Notes under the pieces: generated by a model | The model's input: only the letters and a program-made list of their open reading frames with translations | Database searches by the model: none | Told to the model about the DNA's origin: nothing | Shown here: piece by piece, positions 9,658 through 20,078 of the stretch | Layout of the letters: every line of letters begins with the position of its first letter | How positions within the stretch are numbered: position 1 is the stretch's first letter | Assembly: GCA_035710515.1 (NCBI GenBank) | Contig: DASTDE010000003.1 | Location: 1-64,000 of the forward strand | Reading direction: 5' to 3' | DNA: 64,000 nt | DNA from: Candidatus Rubrimentiphilum sp. | Lineage (GTDB): Bacteria; Vulcanimicrobiota; Vulcanimicrobiia; Vulcanimicrobiales; Vulcanimicrobiaceae | Position numbers and translations under genes: made by a program

Positions 9658-10151
9658 TAGAAATTCACCGTCGCCGTTACCGAATCGGTATAGCTCGCCG
9701 CCGTGTAAGCATCTTGACCGCCGGGTATGCGCCCGTATACCGGCAGGTTTACGGTAGCCATGCTGGTTGACGTATAGCTGACGGAGTTCGTCGTATTCCA
9801 TACCGTCGTTCGGCCGGAGGTTGTGTAGATTTCATACTGGAGCGTGTGCGACGCTCCGTCGACCATAAACCGCGTGGAACCGACGGCGTGCAGGCCCAGA
9901 TTCAATGTGACCGTCACACCCGGCGCGCCGCGCGTGCATGCCACGGCGAGCGCGTTCGGAGCAACGTCGAGAGCCGCCGTGTTGTTCGTCACGACCGGGT
10001 CGTACGAGCCGAAGTTCAATGGCGTCGGGCTGGTCACCGTGCACTTCGCAATCACCGTTGTGGAGATCGCCATGTTCGTGCTTTGAGGACTGGCCCCGCT
10101 CCCCAGAAGAACGACGGCAAGGACCAGCCGGCTAGTAATAGACCGTGGCAA
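9657..10151 (-). CDS. SCPU-domain pilus subunit with a non-ATG start
   Basis: About 160-165 residues. The SCPU core is clear: KCTVTSPTPLNFGSYDPV, VACTRGAPGVTVTL, LQYEIYTTSGRTTVW, and SYTDSVTATVNF at the end. There is no ATG before the signal peptide (SRLVLAVVLLGSGASP). Possible starts are TTG at 10151, used here, or ATT at 10139, which would overlap the upstream TAG stop by eight bases. No convincing Shine-Dalgarno sequence precedes either, so translation probably depends on the upstream pilin gene. The other pilin junctions here use TAATG, so this gene may be translated more weakly than its neighbours. Confidence 0.72.
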   Translation of the reverse strand: MPRSITSRLVLAVVLLGSGASPQSTNMAISTTVIAKCTVTSPTPLNFGSYDPVVTNNTAALDVAPNALAVACTRGAPGVTVTLNLGLHAVGSTRFMVDGASHTLQYEIYTTSGRTTVWNTTNSVSYTSTSMATVNLPVYGRIPGGQDAYTAASYTDSVTATVNF

Positions 10152-10641
10152 CGACGGAATCCGTGTAGACGCCGACGACCGCGTCCTGCCCGCCCGGCAC
10201 CCTGCCGTAAATGCTGATCGTGGCCCTGCCGCCCGTGACCGTTTCCGTGACCGGGGAGGTCCAGGGCGTATCGGCCGAGCGATCGCTGCCGGAAGCATAG
10301 ATGTTGTAGTTCAAGTAGCTGCTCCCGTTGACCATGCAGCGCTGCGGCGAGGGCCCGCAGTGGCCGCCCGATGCGTTGGTTCCCAAATCGAAACCCAGCC
10401 TTACGTTACTGTCGATTGCGCAGTTCACAGTAATCGTTGTCGACGAGTCCAAACTCGCAGTTGCGTTTGTGGTGATCGGGTTGTACGTTCCGAAGTCCAG
10501 CGTGGGACTGCTGGCCGTGCAGTTCTGGTTGACCGTCGCATTGACGCTGAGATTTCCCGTGGCTGAACCCGAGGCTTCGGTGAGTACGGGAATGAGGATC
10601 GCAAGGGCGCCGAACAGCGCGGCAATCGCGCGCTCGCGCAT
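10132..10641 (-). CDS. SCPU-domain pilus subunit
   Basis: 169 residues; ATG at 10641 overlaps the upstream stop as TAATG. Signal peptide to about residue 24 (ALFGALAILIPVLTEASG). Core motifs: NCTASSPTLDFGTYNPITT, TVNCAIDSNVRLGFDLG, a second disulfide pair (HCGPSPQRCMV), SYLNYNIYASG, and VYTDSVVATVYY. The CGPSPQRC insertion is shared with the next gene upstream (CAAPQRC), so these two are the closest pair of paralogues in the locus. Confidence 0.82.
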   Translation of the reverse strand: MRERAIAALFGALAILIPVLTEASGSATGNLSVNATVNQNCTASSPTLDFGTYNPITTNATASLDSSTTITVNCAIDSNVRLGFDLGTNASGGHCGPSPQRCMVNGSSYLNYNIYASGSDRSADTPWTSPVTETVTGGRATISIYGRVPGGQDAVVGVYTDSVVATVYY

Positions 10642-11174
10642 TAGTAATTAACGGTCGCGACTACTGTGTCGGAGTAGGTGTCGACGTTCACGTCCTGGGT
10701 GGGTGGAACGCGTCCATAAATCGTCACGCTGGTCGGCGTCGTAATGCCGCCGGTGACGCTTTCGGAGATGGCCGTGGTCCAGACCGAACTGTGGCCGCTA
10801 TCGCTGTAGAGCTGATAGTTCAAATAGTTGCTGTGCACGGCGCCGACCAAGCAGCGTTGCGGAGCGGCGCAGCCTGTAGGCGCGTTAGCCGAGTTTCCAA
10901 AACCGAGCGTGATGCCGGTCGCACCCTTGGTGCACGTCACCGTAATCGTCGTCGTTGCGTCGAGATTTGCGGAGTTATTCGTAACGACGGGATCGTAGGA
11001 GCCGAAAGCTAGAGTCGGGCTCGAGAGAATGCATTTCTGAGCTACGCTGGCCGTGACGGTGAGCGTACCGGTTGAAGAACCGGCGTCGACGGTGCGTGGG
11101 ATCACCATTACAGCTGCTGCGAAAACCGCAGCAGCTGTAACATTAGCGATCCGGAAAAACCGGCGTGCTCTCAC
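10641..11174 (-). CDS. SCPU-domain pilus subunit
   Basis: 177 residues, GTG start at 11174. Signal peptide to about residue 32 (AAAVFAAAVMVIPRTVDA). SCPU motifs: KCILSSPTLAFGSYDPVV, TVTCTKGATGITLGFG, GCAAPQRCLVG, YLNYQLYSDSGHSSVW, and TYSDTVVATVNY. It is the second gene from the promoter; 31 bases separate it from the first pilin gene, the only sizeable gap among the pilin genes. Its signal-peptide codons contain a perfect 13-base inverted repeat (see 11108-11140) that could lower translation or protect the upstream mRNA. Confidence 0.82.
   Translation of the reverse strand: MRARRFFRIANVTAAAVFAAAVMVIPRTVDAGSSTGTLTVTASVAQKCILSSPTLAFGSYDPVVTNNSANLDATTTITVTCTKGATGITLGFGNSANAPTGCAAPQRCLVGAVHSNYLNYQLYSDSGHSSVWTTAISESVTGGITTPTSVTIYGRVPPTQDVNVDTYSDTVVATVNY
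11108..11140 (-). promoter_or_regulatory. Perfect 13-bp stem-loop inside the signal-peptide codons of the second pilin gene
   Basis: TTACAGCTGCTGC and GCAGCAGCTGTAA are perfect inverted copies around a seven-base loop. The hairpin begins about 34 bases inside the coding region starting at 11174 and about 65 bases after the first pilin stop. It encodes a near-palindromic peptide (TAAAVFAAAV). Such a stem could block 3' exonucleases and so raise the level of the first (major) pilin over the rest, as intercistronic hairpins do in other pilus operons. The structure is visible; the function is inference. Confidence 0.5.
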
Positions 11175-11205
11175 GGAATGCGTCTCAGTTCTTCTGCGAG
11201 GACGC

Positions 11206-11739
11206 TTAGTAGTTTACGGTTGCGACGAGGGTATCTGAGTAGGAGCCCGTCGGCACCGCTTGGCCGGCCGGAATTCTACCGTAGATCGTGAACGCGCCGG
11301 TGCTCGTTTCGGCAGTCGTCGACGTGCCGGTCAAGCCGAACAGCGTCGTGCGTGCTGAATCCGAGTACACGTTGTACGCCAGATAATTCGAGCCGGTCTT
11401 CAAGCAGCGATTGTTCGCGTCGGCACCGCCCGAAGCGGTATCGCACGAGCTGCCCGAGTTCGCACCGGTGCTGAAGCTGACCGAAGCCGGGCTTCCGCCG
11501 TTCGTGCAGGCGATCGTCATCGAGCCCGTGCCATCGTTCGGGTTCGCGTCGGCGCGATCGTAACCGGTAAAGGTGAGTGCGCTGGTCTGCGAGATCGTGC
11601 AGGTCGATGCGACGGTCGCTGAAACGCTGAGGTTGCCCGTCGAAGATCCGGCGAACGCATATGTTCCGCTAAATGCAATCGTTAGGGCAAGCGCTGAGCC
11701 GGCTGCCATGAGCATCCGGCGGGTGGAACTGAAACGCAT
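11206..11739 (-). CDS. SCPU-domain major pilin (first gene of the pilus operon)
   Basis: 177 residues, ATG at 11739 with GGAG upstream (ACGGAGATTTTTTAATG). Signal peptide about 1-31 (SALALTIAFSGTYAFAG). SCPU core: TCTISQTSALTFTGYD, MTIACTNGGSPASVSFS, a Cys pair (SSCDTASGG...RCLKTG), YLAYNVYSDSARTTLFG, and SYSDTLVATVNY. It is promoter-proximal and the only pilin gene with its own strong ribosome-binding site, so it is probably the main shaft subunit, equivalent to CsuA/B. Confidence 0.85.
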   Translation of the reverse strand: MRFSSTRRMLMAAGSALALTIAFSGTYAFAGSSTGNLSVSATVASTCTISQTSALTFTGYDRADANPNDGTGSMTIACTNGGSPASVSFSTGANSGSSCDTASGGADANNRCLKTGSNYLAYNVYSDSARTTLFGLTGTSTTAETSTGAFTIYGRIPAGQAVPTGSYSDTLVATVNY

Positions 11740-11804
11740 TAAAAAATCTCCGTAAGAGAAATTGAGTGACGTAACGGCCGAACCCCCGAACGGCTCTTCG
11801 ATAG

Positions 11805-11832
11805 TTTATAGCATAAGAGGTGCGTCCTACAA
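11805..11832 (-). promoter_or_regulatory. Sigma-70-like promoter of the pilus operon
   Basis: On the minus strand: TTGTAG (11832-11827), a 16-base spacer and TATAAA (11810-11805), with an extended TGC immediately before the -10. Transcription would begin near 11798 and give a leader of about 59 bases before the pilin ATG at 11739. The same TTGTAG hexamer is seen at the rpoB promoter. Upstream, 11833-11946 shows no gene. Confidence 0.55.
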
Positions 11833-11946
11833 ACGCCTTAAGCAGGCAAGCGCCGAATATTTTACGGCTCCTTAATTGTCAGCCACTACCTCGCGGATAA
11901 ACGCTCTGTAAGCTCTGTGTTAGCGAGACCCAAAGGTCCTTAAACA

Positions 11947-11985
11947 ACAGTGCCATCCCTGCGACAAAGCTCGGAATGACACTGT
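11947..11985. repeat. Palindromic copy of the dispersed repeat; possible rpoB terminator
   Basis: Arms ACAGTGCCATCCC and GGAATGACACTGT pair with two G-U-type mismatches around a 13-base loop (TGCGACAAAGCTC). The sequence resembles the dispersed repeat found inside genes of this window (GTCATTCCGAGC-type ends). It lies 58 bases past the rpoB stop and on the minus strand is followed by TTGTTT, so it may serve as the rpoB terminator. The rest of the 303-base gap 11740-12042 holds the pilus promoter and nothing else I can identify. Confidence 0.5.
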
Positions 11986-12042
11986 GCTTAAATGGGTCTA
12001 AAACGACGTCTGGAGAGCTAAGCGACCTAGCGGACGGCTAGA

Positions 12043-15951
<3,909 letters not shown>

Positions 15952-16019
15952 TCGTTATCTCTCTCTTCGGGTGTTATATAAGGAAGGAACCGGTTGGGCC
16001 TGAGACCTGAGCACGCGAA

Positions 16020-16062
16020 AAAGAACGACGCCGACCACCCCGCTCGTGGTGACTCGTTCTTT
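16020..16062 (-). promoter_or_regulatory. Hairpin with U-tract in the rpoB leader, possible attenuator
   Basis: On the minus strand AAAGAACGA (16062-16054) pairs with TCGTTCTTT (16028-16020), enclosing an inner ACCAC/GTGGT stem, and is followed by TTTTTC. It lies between the predicted rpoB start point (about 16090) and the rpoB ATG at 15951, where a terminator-like structure could attenuate transcription. No ribosomal-protein binding mimic could be recognised by eye. Confidence 0.5.
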
Positions 16063-16097
16063 CTTTTATATGCCTAGCGGCCAGGGCACAGGCGAAT

Positions 16098-16126
16098 AGT
16101 ATAACACCCGCCCAAAGCTCCTACAA
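16098..16126 (-). promoter_or_regulatory. Sigma-70-like promoter of rpoB
   Basis: On the minus strand: TTGTAG (16126-16121), a 17-base spacer, and TATACT (16103-16098). This predicts a start near 16090 and an untranslated leader of about 140 bases, which contains the hairpin at 16020-16062. Spacing is optimal and both hexamers match the consensus in at least four of six bases. Confidence 0.65.
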
Positions 16127-16142
16127 CCCTCCGGGAGGGGAG

Positions 16143-16310
16143 TTATTCGGGGGCCGGGGCCAGGCGGTGGCGGCTGGGCGGCTTCCTGAGGCGGCGGACG
16201 CGATCGAAGAGATGTCCGCCCAAGAGCAGGACGAACAGCCAAGCGATCGGCAGCAAGGCTGCAAAAAAGGAAATTTCCTCAACCACAAAGGGTTGGTGGT
16301 GCCGCGACAT
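16143..16310 (-). CDS. Possible 55-residue single-pass membrane protein
   Basis: Short frame from ATG at 16310 to TAA at 16143. The peptide has one hydrophobic helix (about residues 14-32, FFAALLPIAWLFVLLLGG) preceded by EE and followed by a basic tail (DRVRRLRKPPSRHRL). Composition is what one expects of a small inner-membrane protein, and the region has no competing gene. Against it: no Shine-Dalgarno sequence is visible and the gene ends just upstream of the rpoB -35. I do not recognise a family. The rest of the 15952-16410 gap is the rpoB promoter and leader plus about 100 bases without a visible feature. Confidence 0.35.
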   Translation of the reverse strand: MSRHHQPFVVEEISFFAALLPIAWLFVLLLGGHLFDRVRRLRKPPSRHRLAPAPE

Positions 16311-16410
16311 GTCAGGGGGAGTTTATCACACGCTTGCCCGGCGTGACAAGGCAGAAAGTGTGGTATGAACGTTAAGTAGGGAGTTGTACGGAAGGGCGGC
16401 CCACCACCCC

Positions 16411-16842
16411 ATGCAGTGGTCCATTGACTCAGCAGACGCCTATTCGGTCGCAAGCGTCCGGAGAAGCGTGATCGACGAACTGCAGCAGGGTGCCGGCCCG
16501 GCCGCGGATCTGTTCACACTTGAAGTCGTCCTCGGCGAGCTGCTCGCCGCTGAGATGGAGCGCGGGCACCTCGCCCTGGCGGTCTCCCTCGAAAGCAACG
16601 AAGCCGGCCCCGCCGTTCATATTTATGCGCAAGGGCCGCCCGCCATCAGCAAAGACAACAACGAGTTCCGCCGCGCCATTCTGTTGAACACGCGCGTTCC
16701 GCTTACGATCGAAGCGAGCGCGCAAGGGACGCACATGACGCTGCGCATGCCGCCGGAGGCGTCGGCCGACGCCCTCTTCCGTTCGCGCTCGTCCGAGACA
16801 TATCACCGCGCGCAGGAGATTAGCCGCCGCTATACCTACTAG
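16411..16842 (+). CDS. Degenerate RsbW/SpoIIAB-like ATP-binding regulatory protein (tentative)
   Basis: 143 residues from the ATG at 16411; a TTG nine codons upstream also opens the frame. The arrangement WSIDSADAYSVASVRRSVIDELQQG then FTLEVVLGELLAAEMERGH resembles the first helices of anti-sigma-factor kinases of the GHKL fold, where the second helix carries E-L-x-x-N. Here the N-box Asn is not evident and no glycine-rich ATP lid is seen; the C-terminus (TIEASAQGTHMTLRMP) could form the last strands. It may be a non-catalytic binding protein. It lies six bases upstream of the fatty-acid transporter gene and is probably co-transcribed with it. Family assignment is weak; a real gene is likely. 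Confidence 0.5.
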   Translation: MQWSIDSADAYSVASVRRSVIDELQQGAGPAADLFTLEVVLGELLAAEMERGHLALAVSLESNEAGPAVHIYAQGPPAISKDNNEFRRAILLNTRVPLTIEASAQGTHMTLRMPPEASADALFRSRSSETYHRAQEISRRYTY

Positions 16843-16848
16843 GCCGCC

Positions 16849-18213
16849 ATGAACCGCGTCGCGGCCTTTTTCACGCGGGTCTTCGAATACGCCGTTCCCG
16901 ATCCGTATATCTACGCGGTCGCGTTAACGCTGTTGACCGCGCTGCTGGCTTTTATCTTTGCGCCGCACCACGCGCCGGTCGAGCTCTTGAGCTCCTGGTA
17001 CAAAGGCATCTTCGACATCCTCGCTTTCGCGCTGGAGATGATCCTGATTCTCGTCACCGGTTATGCGCTGGCGAGCAGTGCGCCGGTCGCGCGCGCTTTG
17101 CAGTGGCTGGCGGCGCAGCCGCGCTCGGGGAAGGGCGCCGTTACGCTGACGTTTCTGGTCTCGGCCTGCGCGTGCTGGCTGAACTGGGGCTTCGGGCTGG
17201 TCGTCGCCGGATTGCTGTCGCGCGAGATTGCCAAGCGCATGCGCATCGATTTCGGCTGGCTCGTCGCGGCCGCGTATAGCGGATTTCTGATTTGGGCGAG
17301 CGGCTTGTCCAGTTCGATCGCGCTCGCGCAAGCCACCCCCGGAAGCAAACTCAACATCGTGCAGTCCGTCACGGGCCAGGTCTTGCCGCTCAGCGCGACG
17401 ATTTTCACGGCCTTCAATCTTGTTCCGGTGCTTGCGCTGCTTGTTATCCTACCGTTTGTTTTGCGCGCACTTGAACCGAGCGACGTGGTGGAGGCGCGCG
17501 CCGCACTCGGCAACACTAGTGTCATGGTGAGCCCGTCGAACCACGACCGAGCACTGCCGCAGGCAGGTGACGAGGTCAAGCACACCCTCGCCTCCGCGCT
17601 GGAAAATGCGTGGATTTTGAACGTCGTCATCGCGGCGGCTGGGCTGGGATATATCGGCTGGACTTGGGCAACGGCGGGCTTTTCACTCGACATAAACTCG
17701 GTGATCTTCATCTTCTTTTGCTTGGGGCTGCTGCTGCATTGGCGGCCGATTGCATACGTTGCGGCGGTGAACGACGCCGCGCGCATCACCGGGCCGCTAA
17801 TCTTGCAGTATCCGCTGTACGGCGGAATCATGGGCATGATGACGGCAACGGGTTTAGCCGGCGTAATCGCGCAGTGGTTCGTTGCATTTTCCAGCGCCGC
17901 GACGTTGCCGTTTTGGAGTTACGTCAGCTCGATCGTGATCAGCCTCTTCGTACCGAGCGGCGGCGGACACTGGGCAGTGCAGGGACCTTTCGCAGTTCCG
18001 GCCGCCGTCAAAATGCACGCTTCGCTGCCGGCGACAGCGATGGGCGTGGCCATCGGAGAACAAGTTGCCAACATGATCCAGCCGTTCTGGGCGTTGCCCG
18101 TGCTGGCAATCGCGGGCGTCGGACTGCGCCGCGTGATGGCGTTCACGGTGGTGAGTTTTGCTATTGCGTTTGTCGTATTTGCGTTAGCGCTGTTGCTGCT
18201 GATTCCGCGCTAG
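16849..18213 (+). CDS. atoE: Short-chain fatty acid transporter, AtoE family
   Basis: 454 residues, polytopic (about 10-12 hydrophobic segments), matching the AtoE family of proton-linked short-chain fatty-acid uptake proteins. Recognisable motifs: FTRVFEYAVPDPYIYAVALT, SACACWLNWGFGLVVAGLL, YSGFLIWASGLSSSIAL, and SLFVPSGGGHWAVQGPF followed by GVAIGEQVANMIQPFWALP. It probably imports acetate/butyrate-type acids across the inner membrane. Odd: residues about 223-242 in a loop (VMVSPSNHDRALPQAGD) come from a copy of the dispersed repeat; the frame is kept. No acetoacetate-CoA transferase genes are adjacent, so it is outside a classical ato operon. Confidence 0.85.
   Translation: MNRVAAFFTRVFEYAVPDPYIYAVALTLLTALLAFIFAPHHAPVELLSSWYKGIFDILAFALEMILILVTGYALASSAPVARALQWLAAQPRSGKGAVTLTFLVSACACWLNWGFGLVVAGLLSREIAKRMRIDFGWLVAAAYSGFLIWASGLSSSIALAQATPGSKLNIVQSVTGQVLPLSATIFTAFNLVPVLALLVILPFVLRALEPSDVVEARAALGNTSVMVSPSNHDRALPQAGDEVKHTLASALENAWILNVVIAAAGLGYIGWTWATAGFSLDINSVIFIFFCLGLLLHWRPIAYVAAVNDAARITGPLILQYPLYGGIMGMMTATGLAGVIAQWFVAFSSAATLPFWSYVSSIVISLFVPSGGGHWAVQGPFAVPAAVKMHASLPATAMGVAIGEQVANMIQPFWALPVLAIAGVGLRRVMAFTVVSFAIAFVVFALALLLLIPR
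17519..17575 (+). repeat. Dispersed repeat copy inside atoE (divergent variant)
   Basis: GTGTCATGGTGAGCCCGTCG followed by AACCACGAC is the variant of the dispersed element with a GTCATGGTGAGC end. It is translated in-frame as a hydrophilic loop between two membrane segments of the transporter. The 3' limit is uncertain because this copy lacks the TTCGATACCTCAGG core seen in other copies. Confidence 0.5.
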
Positions 18214-18214
18214 G

Positions 18215-18910
18215 ATGTTTTCCGCGGTCGTCCTAGCCGCGGCGTTGACGCCGCTGCAGATCTTCTTCCACGCCGAGGACACGTGGGAGGCGCGGAAGCT
18301 GCCGCCTTTTGTAGCGTTCGATACCGCGATCACGCATCGCACGGCCGGCGGCGCGATTACGCAGGGCAGCGAGCACGTGATCTTGCGCACCTTCGATCAT
18401 TGGTGTTCGACGATCGAGGTCGATCAAGGTGCAGCCGAACCGAAGACCAGCCGCGGCTTGAACTGCTTAGGGCCGGCGTATTCGCCGCTCGGATTCAATA
18501 TTTCATCGGTCTATCCGGCCAGCACCCAGCCGGACCCGTTCGTTCCGTCGCAGCTTCCCGTAATCGCGCACGTTCGCGCCATCCACTACGACGTGACGTT
18601 CGCGGACGAACAAACCATCGACGGTGCGCTCGCGTACCATTTACTGCTGCGGCCGCTCGGTTCGCCCGAACATTACCCGCTGCGAGCGCTCTGGGTTGAT
18701 GAGAGCGATTTCCAAGTTCGCAGATTAACCTACGCGGAAAACCCGAGCGGCTGGAGCGCTTCGATCGACTATTCGTTCAAGCCGTACGGACCGCAAGGCA
18801 TTTGGTGGATCTCACAGATCGATGCAAGCTGGCAGCCGGGGCAACATTTAAACGAGCCTGCTTTTACAAGCACGCTCGTTTTGCACAATGTGAGTTTTCC
18901 TTCGGTTTAG
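18215..18910 (+). CDS. Secreted or periplasmic protein of unknown function
   Basis: 231 residues starting one base after the transporter stop. The N-terminus (FSAVVLAAALTPLQIFF) resembles a short signal sequence. The rest is predicted beta-rich (FVAFDTAITHRT; VIAHVRAIHYDVTFAD; YHLLLRPLGSPEHYPLRALWVDESDFQVRR; IDYSFKPYGPQGIWWIS), a pattern reminiscent of LolA/outer-membrane sorting folds, without a motif I can name. Likely co-transcribed with atoE, which gives no hint about function. I do not recognise the family. Confidence 0.6.
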   Translation: MFSAVVLAAALTPLQIFFHAEDTWEARKLPPFVAFDTAITHRTAGGAITQGSEHVILRTFDHWCSTIEVDQGAAEPKTSRGLNCLGPAYSPLGFNISSVYPASTQPDPFVPSQLPVIAHVRAIHYDVTFADEQTIDGALAYHLLLRPLGSPEHYPLRALWVDESDFQVRRLTYAENPSGWSASIDYSFKPYGPQGIWWISQIDASWQPGQHLNEPAFTSTLVLHNVSFPSV

Positions 18911-19107
18911 AGGCGGCTCCAGGACGTCGTGTTGCGCGTGCAGTGCCAAGAAGCGTGCAGCGACAGACTGAGCGCCGGATGGCGCAGCGCCGGAATGTGC
19001 GCGGCCACCTTGACGGCTTTGACTTTGCGAAAACGCGGTGCGCTGCCCAAGACCGAGCGTCCCTTGCGGGTCCGTGCCATCGGTTTTGGCGCAAGCAGCA
19101 TGGTCAT
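18907..19107 (-). CDS. Possible small basic protein (66 residues)
   Basis: This frame has a high share of G or C at third codon positions, unlike the other frames over the same bases, which suggests coding. The product is basic (MARTRKGRSVLGS, FRKVKAVKVAAH) with a C-terminal stretch ALSLSLHASWHCTRNTTSWSRL and no membrane helix. A TATAAT with extended TGC sits 11 bases before the ATG, so the message would be nearly leaderless. Its last codons overlap the end of the convergent gene at 18910 by four bases. No family is recognised. It could also be a small RNA rather than a protein gene. Confidence 0.4.
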   Translation of the reverse strand: MTMLLAPKPMARTRKGRSVLGSAPRFRKVKAVKVAAHIPALRHPALSLSLHASWHCTRNTTSWSRL

Positions 19108-19118
19108 CTGGGACAGCT

Positions 19119-19127
19119 ATTATAGCA
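19119..19127 (-). promoter_or_regulatory. Extended -10 promoter element (TGCTATAAT) before the small basic ORF
   Basis: On the minus strand TGC-TATAAT is a perfect extended -10; no -35 is obvious at 16-18 bases upstream. The expected transcription start (about 19112) is only about five bases from the ATG at 19107. Confidence 0.5.
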
Positions 19128-19147
19128 GGGCAGCCCAAGAGGCGGCC

Positions 19148-20074
19148 TTATGAGAGCCGTTCCCGGCCGTGCGGCGAGGTCAGATCGAGTACCGGACCGA
19201 TCGGGACGATGCGCGTCGGGTTAATCTCGGTGTGCGTCACGTAATAGTGGCGCTTGATGTGATCGAAGTTCACAGTTTCCGCAATGCCGGGGATCTGATA
19301 CAGATCGCGCAAGTAACCCCAGAGGTTGGGATAGTCCACGATGCGGCGCAGATTGCACTTGAAATGGCCGTAATAGACCGCGTCAAAGCGGATCAGCGTG
19401 ACGAAGAGCTTCCAATCGGTCTCGACCGGATGCGCGGCGATTAAATACCGGCGCGTAGCTAGGCGCTGCTCCAACTCGTCGAGCGTCTCGAAGACGCGAT
19501 ATGCAGCTTCTTCATACGCTCGCTGCGACGTCGCAAACCCGGCGCGGTAGACGCCGTTGTTCACGGTTTCATAAATCAGCTCGTTGAGCGCGTCGATCTC
19601 CACGCGGTGCCCGCTCGGGTACAGATCGATGTGGTCTTTCGCGAGCGACTCAAATCCGGTTTCAAAGATGCGCATGATGTCGTCATCCGAGTTGTTGACG
19701 ATCCGTTTGGCCCGCTTGTCCCACAGCACCGGCACCGTCACGCGGCCGCGATAATGCGGGTCCGTCGCGATATACGCTTCGCTCAGAAAGTGAAAGCCGT
19801 TGATTGGATCGCGCGAGTAGCCGGGTCCGTCGCGGAATGCCCACCCACGTTCGTCGCGGATCGGATCCACCGCCGTCATGCCAATCGCATCTTCGAGCCC
19901 TTTGATCTTGCGGACGATGATCGTTCGCGATGCCCACGGACAGGCCCACGATACATATAAGTGGTAACGCCCGGCCTCGGCAGCAAACGGTTCCCGAAAT
20001 GCGTCGTCCTGCCGCTTGAAGTTTCCGTCGCTGCTCTGCTCGTCCGGAAATTGCGGCTTGATCCCGGTGCTCAC
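19148..20074 (-). CDS. Glutathionyl-hydroquinone reductase (xi-class glutathione transferase, YqjG/PcpF-like)
   Basis: 308 residues, GTG start at 20074. It has the xi-class hallmark: catalytic Cys in SWACPWASRTIIVRK near residue 45, preceded by RYHLYV, then VPVLWDKRAKRIVNNSDDDIMRIF as the glutathione-binding segment, and a helical C-terminal domain (NGVYRAGFATSQRAYEEA; DWKLFVTLIRFDAVYYGHFKCN). These enzymes reduce S-glutathionyl-hydroquinones to hydroquinones with glutathione. The gene starts four bases after the multicopper oxidase-ZIP stop, so the two are almost surely co-expressed. This pairs an enzyme that could make quinones with one that clears their glutathione adducts (inference). Confidence 0.88.
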   Translation of the reverse strand: MSTGIKPQFPDEQSSDGNFKRQDDAFREPFAAEAGRYHLYVSWACPWASRTIIVRKIKGLEDAIGMTAVDPIRDERGWAFRDGPGYSRDPINGFHFLSEAYIATDPHYRGRVTVPVLWDKRAKRIVNNSDDDIMRIFETGFESLAKDHIDLYPSGHRVEIDALNELIYETVNNGVYRAGFATSQRAYEEAAYRVFETLDELEQRLATRRYLIAAHPVETDWKLFVTLIRFDAVYYGHFKCNLRRIVDYPNLWGYLRDLYQIPGIAETVNFDHIKRHYYVTHTEINPTRIVPIGPVLDLTSPHGRERLS

Positions 20075-20078
20075 GTGC

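Noticed and set aside
11740-12042. Insertion-sequence end or attachment site near the palindrome at 11947
   Set aside because: No transposase fragment or target duplication is visible; the palindrome fits the dispersed repeat family and a terminator role.
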